A stretch of DNA of 64,000 nucleotides from contig NZ_CP138858.1 in the NCBI RefSeq assembly GCF_033878955.1, forward strand, positions 1,736,001-1,800,000. Reading direction: 5' to 3'. The DNA is from Coraliomargarita algicola. GTDB taxonomy: Bacteria; Verrucomicrobiota; Verrucomicrobiia; Opitutales; Coraliomargaritaceae. Below, piece by piece: positions 62,320 through 64,000 of the stretch (positions within the stretch are counted from its first letter, which is position 1; each line of letters starts with the position of its first letter). Both the position numbers and the translations under genes were made by a program. Below the pieces are notes generated by a model that was not told the origin of the DNA, did not search any database, and worked only from the letters and a program-made list of their open reading frames with translations.

Positions 62320-63053
62320 GCTGGGACGACGAATCCCCCCGCTATCTGAGCGTCGCAGAGCGCAAGCGCCTCGCGGCCCAAAAAGCGAAAGAACTGGCAG
62401 AAGAAGGCTACCAGCTAAAGCCCTTGGGCGAGCTCAAGAGCCGCCAAAAAATCGCCAGCAGCTTCTGGGGGCGCAGCTGGTGCCGCCATTTGGAGTCCTT
62501 TAGCGACTACGACAGCCGCCTGCCACGCGGCCGCAGCTACCTGCGCAACGGCGCCATTCTGCACCTCTCCATCGAGCCTGGCAGGATCGAAGCCATGGTG
62601 CACGGCTCCGAGCTCTACGAACTCAGCATCGAGATCGCCCCCCTGCCCCCCGAACAATGGACCGCGGTCAAGCAGGCCTGCCAAGGTAAGATCGCCAGCC
62701 TGATCGAATTGCTACAGGGCAAGCTATCCGACGAGATTATGCGCGTAGTGACCCATCCCGGCAGCGGGCTCTTCCCCCAGCCAGAGCAGATTCATTTCAA
62801 CTGCAACTGCCCCGACTGGGCCGACATGTGCAAACACGTGGCCGCCGTGCTCTACGGCGTGGGCGCACGACTCGACGACTGCCCCGAGCTACTCTTCAAA
62901 CTCCGGGGCGTCGATCAGAGCGAGCTGATCCACTTGGACAGCGCGCAATCAGGCATCGCGCGCGGAAGCCGCCGTTCTCGCCGCCGCACCTTGTCCGACG
63001 ACGCCGTCAGCGATGTCTTCGGCCTGAGCGCGGAAGACCCAGAACTGGACTGA
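62316..63053 (+). CDS. SWIM zinc-finger protein partner of the SNF2 ATPase
   Basis: A 245-residue protein. The SWIM motif CxC-x6-CxH is Cys163, Cys165, Cys172 and His174 in FNCNCPDWADMCKHVAAVLYG. The N-terminal part (FWGRSWCRHLESFSDYDSRLPRGRSYLRNGAILHLSI) is the conserved region found before SWIM in bacterial proteins associated with SNF2 helicases. The C-terminal tail is Arg/Ser-rich (RGSRRSRRRTLSD) and could bind nucleic acid. Its start overlaps the helicase stop. SWIM motifs bind DNA or proteins; the pairing with a SNF2 protein is well known, its purpose is not. Confidence 0.93.
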   Translation: MSWDDESPRYLSVAERKRLAAQKAKELAEEGYQLKPLGELKSRQKIASSFWGRSWCRHLESFSDYDSRLPRGRSYLRNGAILHLSIEPGRIEAMVHGSELYELSIEIAPLPPEQWTAVKQACQGKIASLIELLQGKLSDEIMRVVTHPGSGLFPQPEQIHFNCNCPDWADMCKHVAAVLYGVGARLDDCPELLFKLRGVDQSELIHLDSAQSGIARGSRRSRRRTLSDDAVSDVFGLSAEDPELD

Positions 63054-63183
63054 TCACTCCACCCTGCCCCTAAAGCACGGTCAACTCGCCCACCTCGTAA
63101 AATATTAGAGAGGCCGCTTGCCTGATTGAATTTGGAACTTATAGTCGACGTAGTCTACTAAGGTCTCAAATACTAGATAAACT

Positions 63184-64000
63184 ATGTTTCTTCCAAAAAT
63201 AATTCAAGGCGGTATGGGTGCGGGTGTATCTGACTGGAAACTCGCAAATTCAGTTGCAGCCGCCGGACAACTAGGCGTGATCTCTGGCACAGCCTTAGAC
63301 TCTGTCATGGTGCGACGTTTACAACTGGGTGACATTGGCGGTCACATGCGACGTGGCTTGGCCGCCTTCCCCGTGCCTGCAGTCGCCGAGCGCATTTTAG
63401 CCCGTTACTTTAGATCGGAAGCGGAACAAAACGATAAACCACTCCGTCTCATCTCGGGCTTCCGGATCGATCCCAACGAACATGTCGTGGACCTGGCGAT
63501 CGCGGCGAACTTCGTCGAAGTTTTCCTCGCCAAAGAAGGGCACGATGGCCATGTCGGCGTGAATTATTTGGAAAAGATTCAACTGCCCAATTTGACCTCC
63601 ATGTTTGGCGCCATGCTCGCGGGCGTGGACAACGTCCTGATGGGAGCCGGCATTCCTCGCACGATTCCTGGTATTTTGGACTCGCTAGCAGAGTGGAAGC
63701 CAGTGGAGATGCGTATCAACGTAGAAGACGCCGACAAAGAGGATGCTTACTATACCCGTTTCGATCCGCTCCAGTGGATTCGCTCTCACTTGCCACATTT
63801 CGAGCTGCCGCAGCTCAAGCGGCCCGATTTCTTTCCCATTATTTCCTCCAATGTATTAGCCCTCACTTTGGCTAAAAAATCGACGGGGAAAGTCAACGGC
63901 TTCATCGTCGAGCGCCACATCGCTGGCGGCCACAATGCGCCGCCACGCGGCGGCATGAAATTGGACGAAAATGACGAACCGATCTATGGCCCCAAGGACG
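63184..64000 (+). CDS. Nitronate monooxygenase-like flavoprotein, 5' part (truncated by window)
   Basis: The frame starting at the ATG at 63184 stays open to the window end, giving at least 272 residues. It reads FLPKIIQGGMGAGVSDWKLANSVA and AGQLGVISGTALDS, the N-terminal flavin-barrel opening of 2-nitropropane dioxygenase/nitronate monooxygenase and FabK-like proteins; GHNAPPRGG near residue 250 is the FMN phosphate or substrate-side loop with the conserved His. Such enzymes oxidise nitronates or act in fatty-acid or polyketide (PfaD-type) reactions. The C-terminus is missing, so the subtype is open. Confidence 0.88.
   Translation, partial: MFLPKIIQGGMGAGVSDWKLANSVAAAGQLGVISGTALDSVMVRRLQLGDIGGHMRRGLAAFPVPAVAERILARYFRSEAEQNDKPLRLISGFRIDPNEHVVDLAIAANFVEVFLAKEGHDGHVGVNYLEKIQLPNLTSMFGAMLAGVDNVLMGAGIPRTIPGILDSLAEWKPVEMRINVEDADKEDAYYTRFDPLQWIRSHLPHFELPQLKRPDFFPIISSNVLALTLAKKSTGKVNGFIVERHIAGGHNAPPRGGMKLDENDEPIYGPKD

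Noticed and set aside
1..64000. Prophage, transposon or tRNA-associated island
   Set aside because: No transposase, integrase, phage structural gene, terminal inverted repeats or tRNA cloverleaf was recognised anywhere in the window.

Overview
The window looks like a chromosomal segment of a heterotrophic, probably marine bacterium of the Verrucomicrobiota, most likely class Opitutae (Coraliomargarita/Puniceicoccaceae relatives). This is inferred from several lines: two proteins with PEP-CTERM tails, secreted enzymes ending in thrombospondin-3-like calcium repeats plus a small beta domain, an A|FTLIEL pseudopilin, a GH95-type enzyme, and general gene style. There are no rRNA or tRNA genes, prophages, insertion sequences or CRISPR arrays that I can see.

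Layout. 1-19 kb is mostly housekeeping and envelope genes: a truncated sugar transferase, HtpG, an SRPBCC protein, a TMEM43-family membrane protein, a pseudopilin, CoaD, an MFS exporter, two RRM RNA-binding proteins, an ABC exporter, HPr, RlmH, an endonuclease/exonuclease/phosphatase-fold enzyme, a cardiolipin synthase-type PLD protein, dodecin, an oligopeptide-binding lipoprotein and a PEP-CTERM M8-like metalloprotease. 19-22 kb is a peroxide-defence module: OxyR with the two redox cysteines, divergent from a clade-3 catalase and an ankyrin protein, with an OxyR-type site between them. 22-30 kb is a sugar-uptake operon on the minus strand (PfkB kinase, periplasmic binding lipoprotein, ATPase, permease, cytidylate-kinase-like protein, OprB-type porin), facing a divergent GntR/LacI-hybrid regulator.

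30-52 kb is a carbohydrate-degradation region: a cytoplasmic GH13 coupled to a PAS-PP2C phosphatase, a GH39-like enzyme, a GH95-like enzyme following a PEP-CTERM gene, and a LacI regulator divergent from three plus-strand secreted alpha-glucan enzymes. The first of these is a 2,782-residue protein with an N-terminal GH13 catalytic domain, a calcium-repeat linker and what looks like a second, GH57-type, catalytic domain. The set suggests extracellular starch/glycogen breakdown without SusCD, with oligosaccharide processing inside the cell.

52-64 kb holds small membrane proteins, an ankyrin lipoprotein with LemA and a membrane partner, a tandem array of about 98-bp palindromic repeats, GIY-YIG and YchJ genes, a CAP-domain secreted protein broken by a one-base shift in a G tract, a SNF2 helicase/SWIM pair, and the start of a nitronate monooxygenase-like gene that runs off the window.

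The most noteworthy points are the GH13-TSP3-GH57 giant, the tandem palindromic array, a C10 tract just upstream of the sugar ABC ATPase, the frameshifted CAP gene, and the near-consensus OxyR operator. All functional calls are from reading the sequence; no database search was run.
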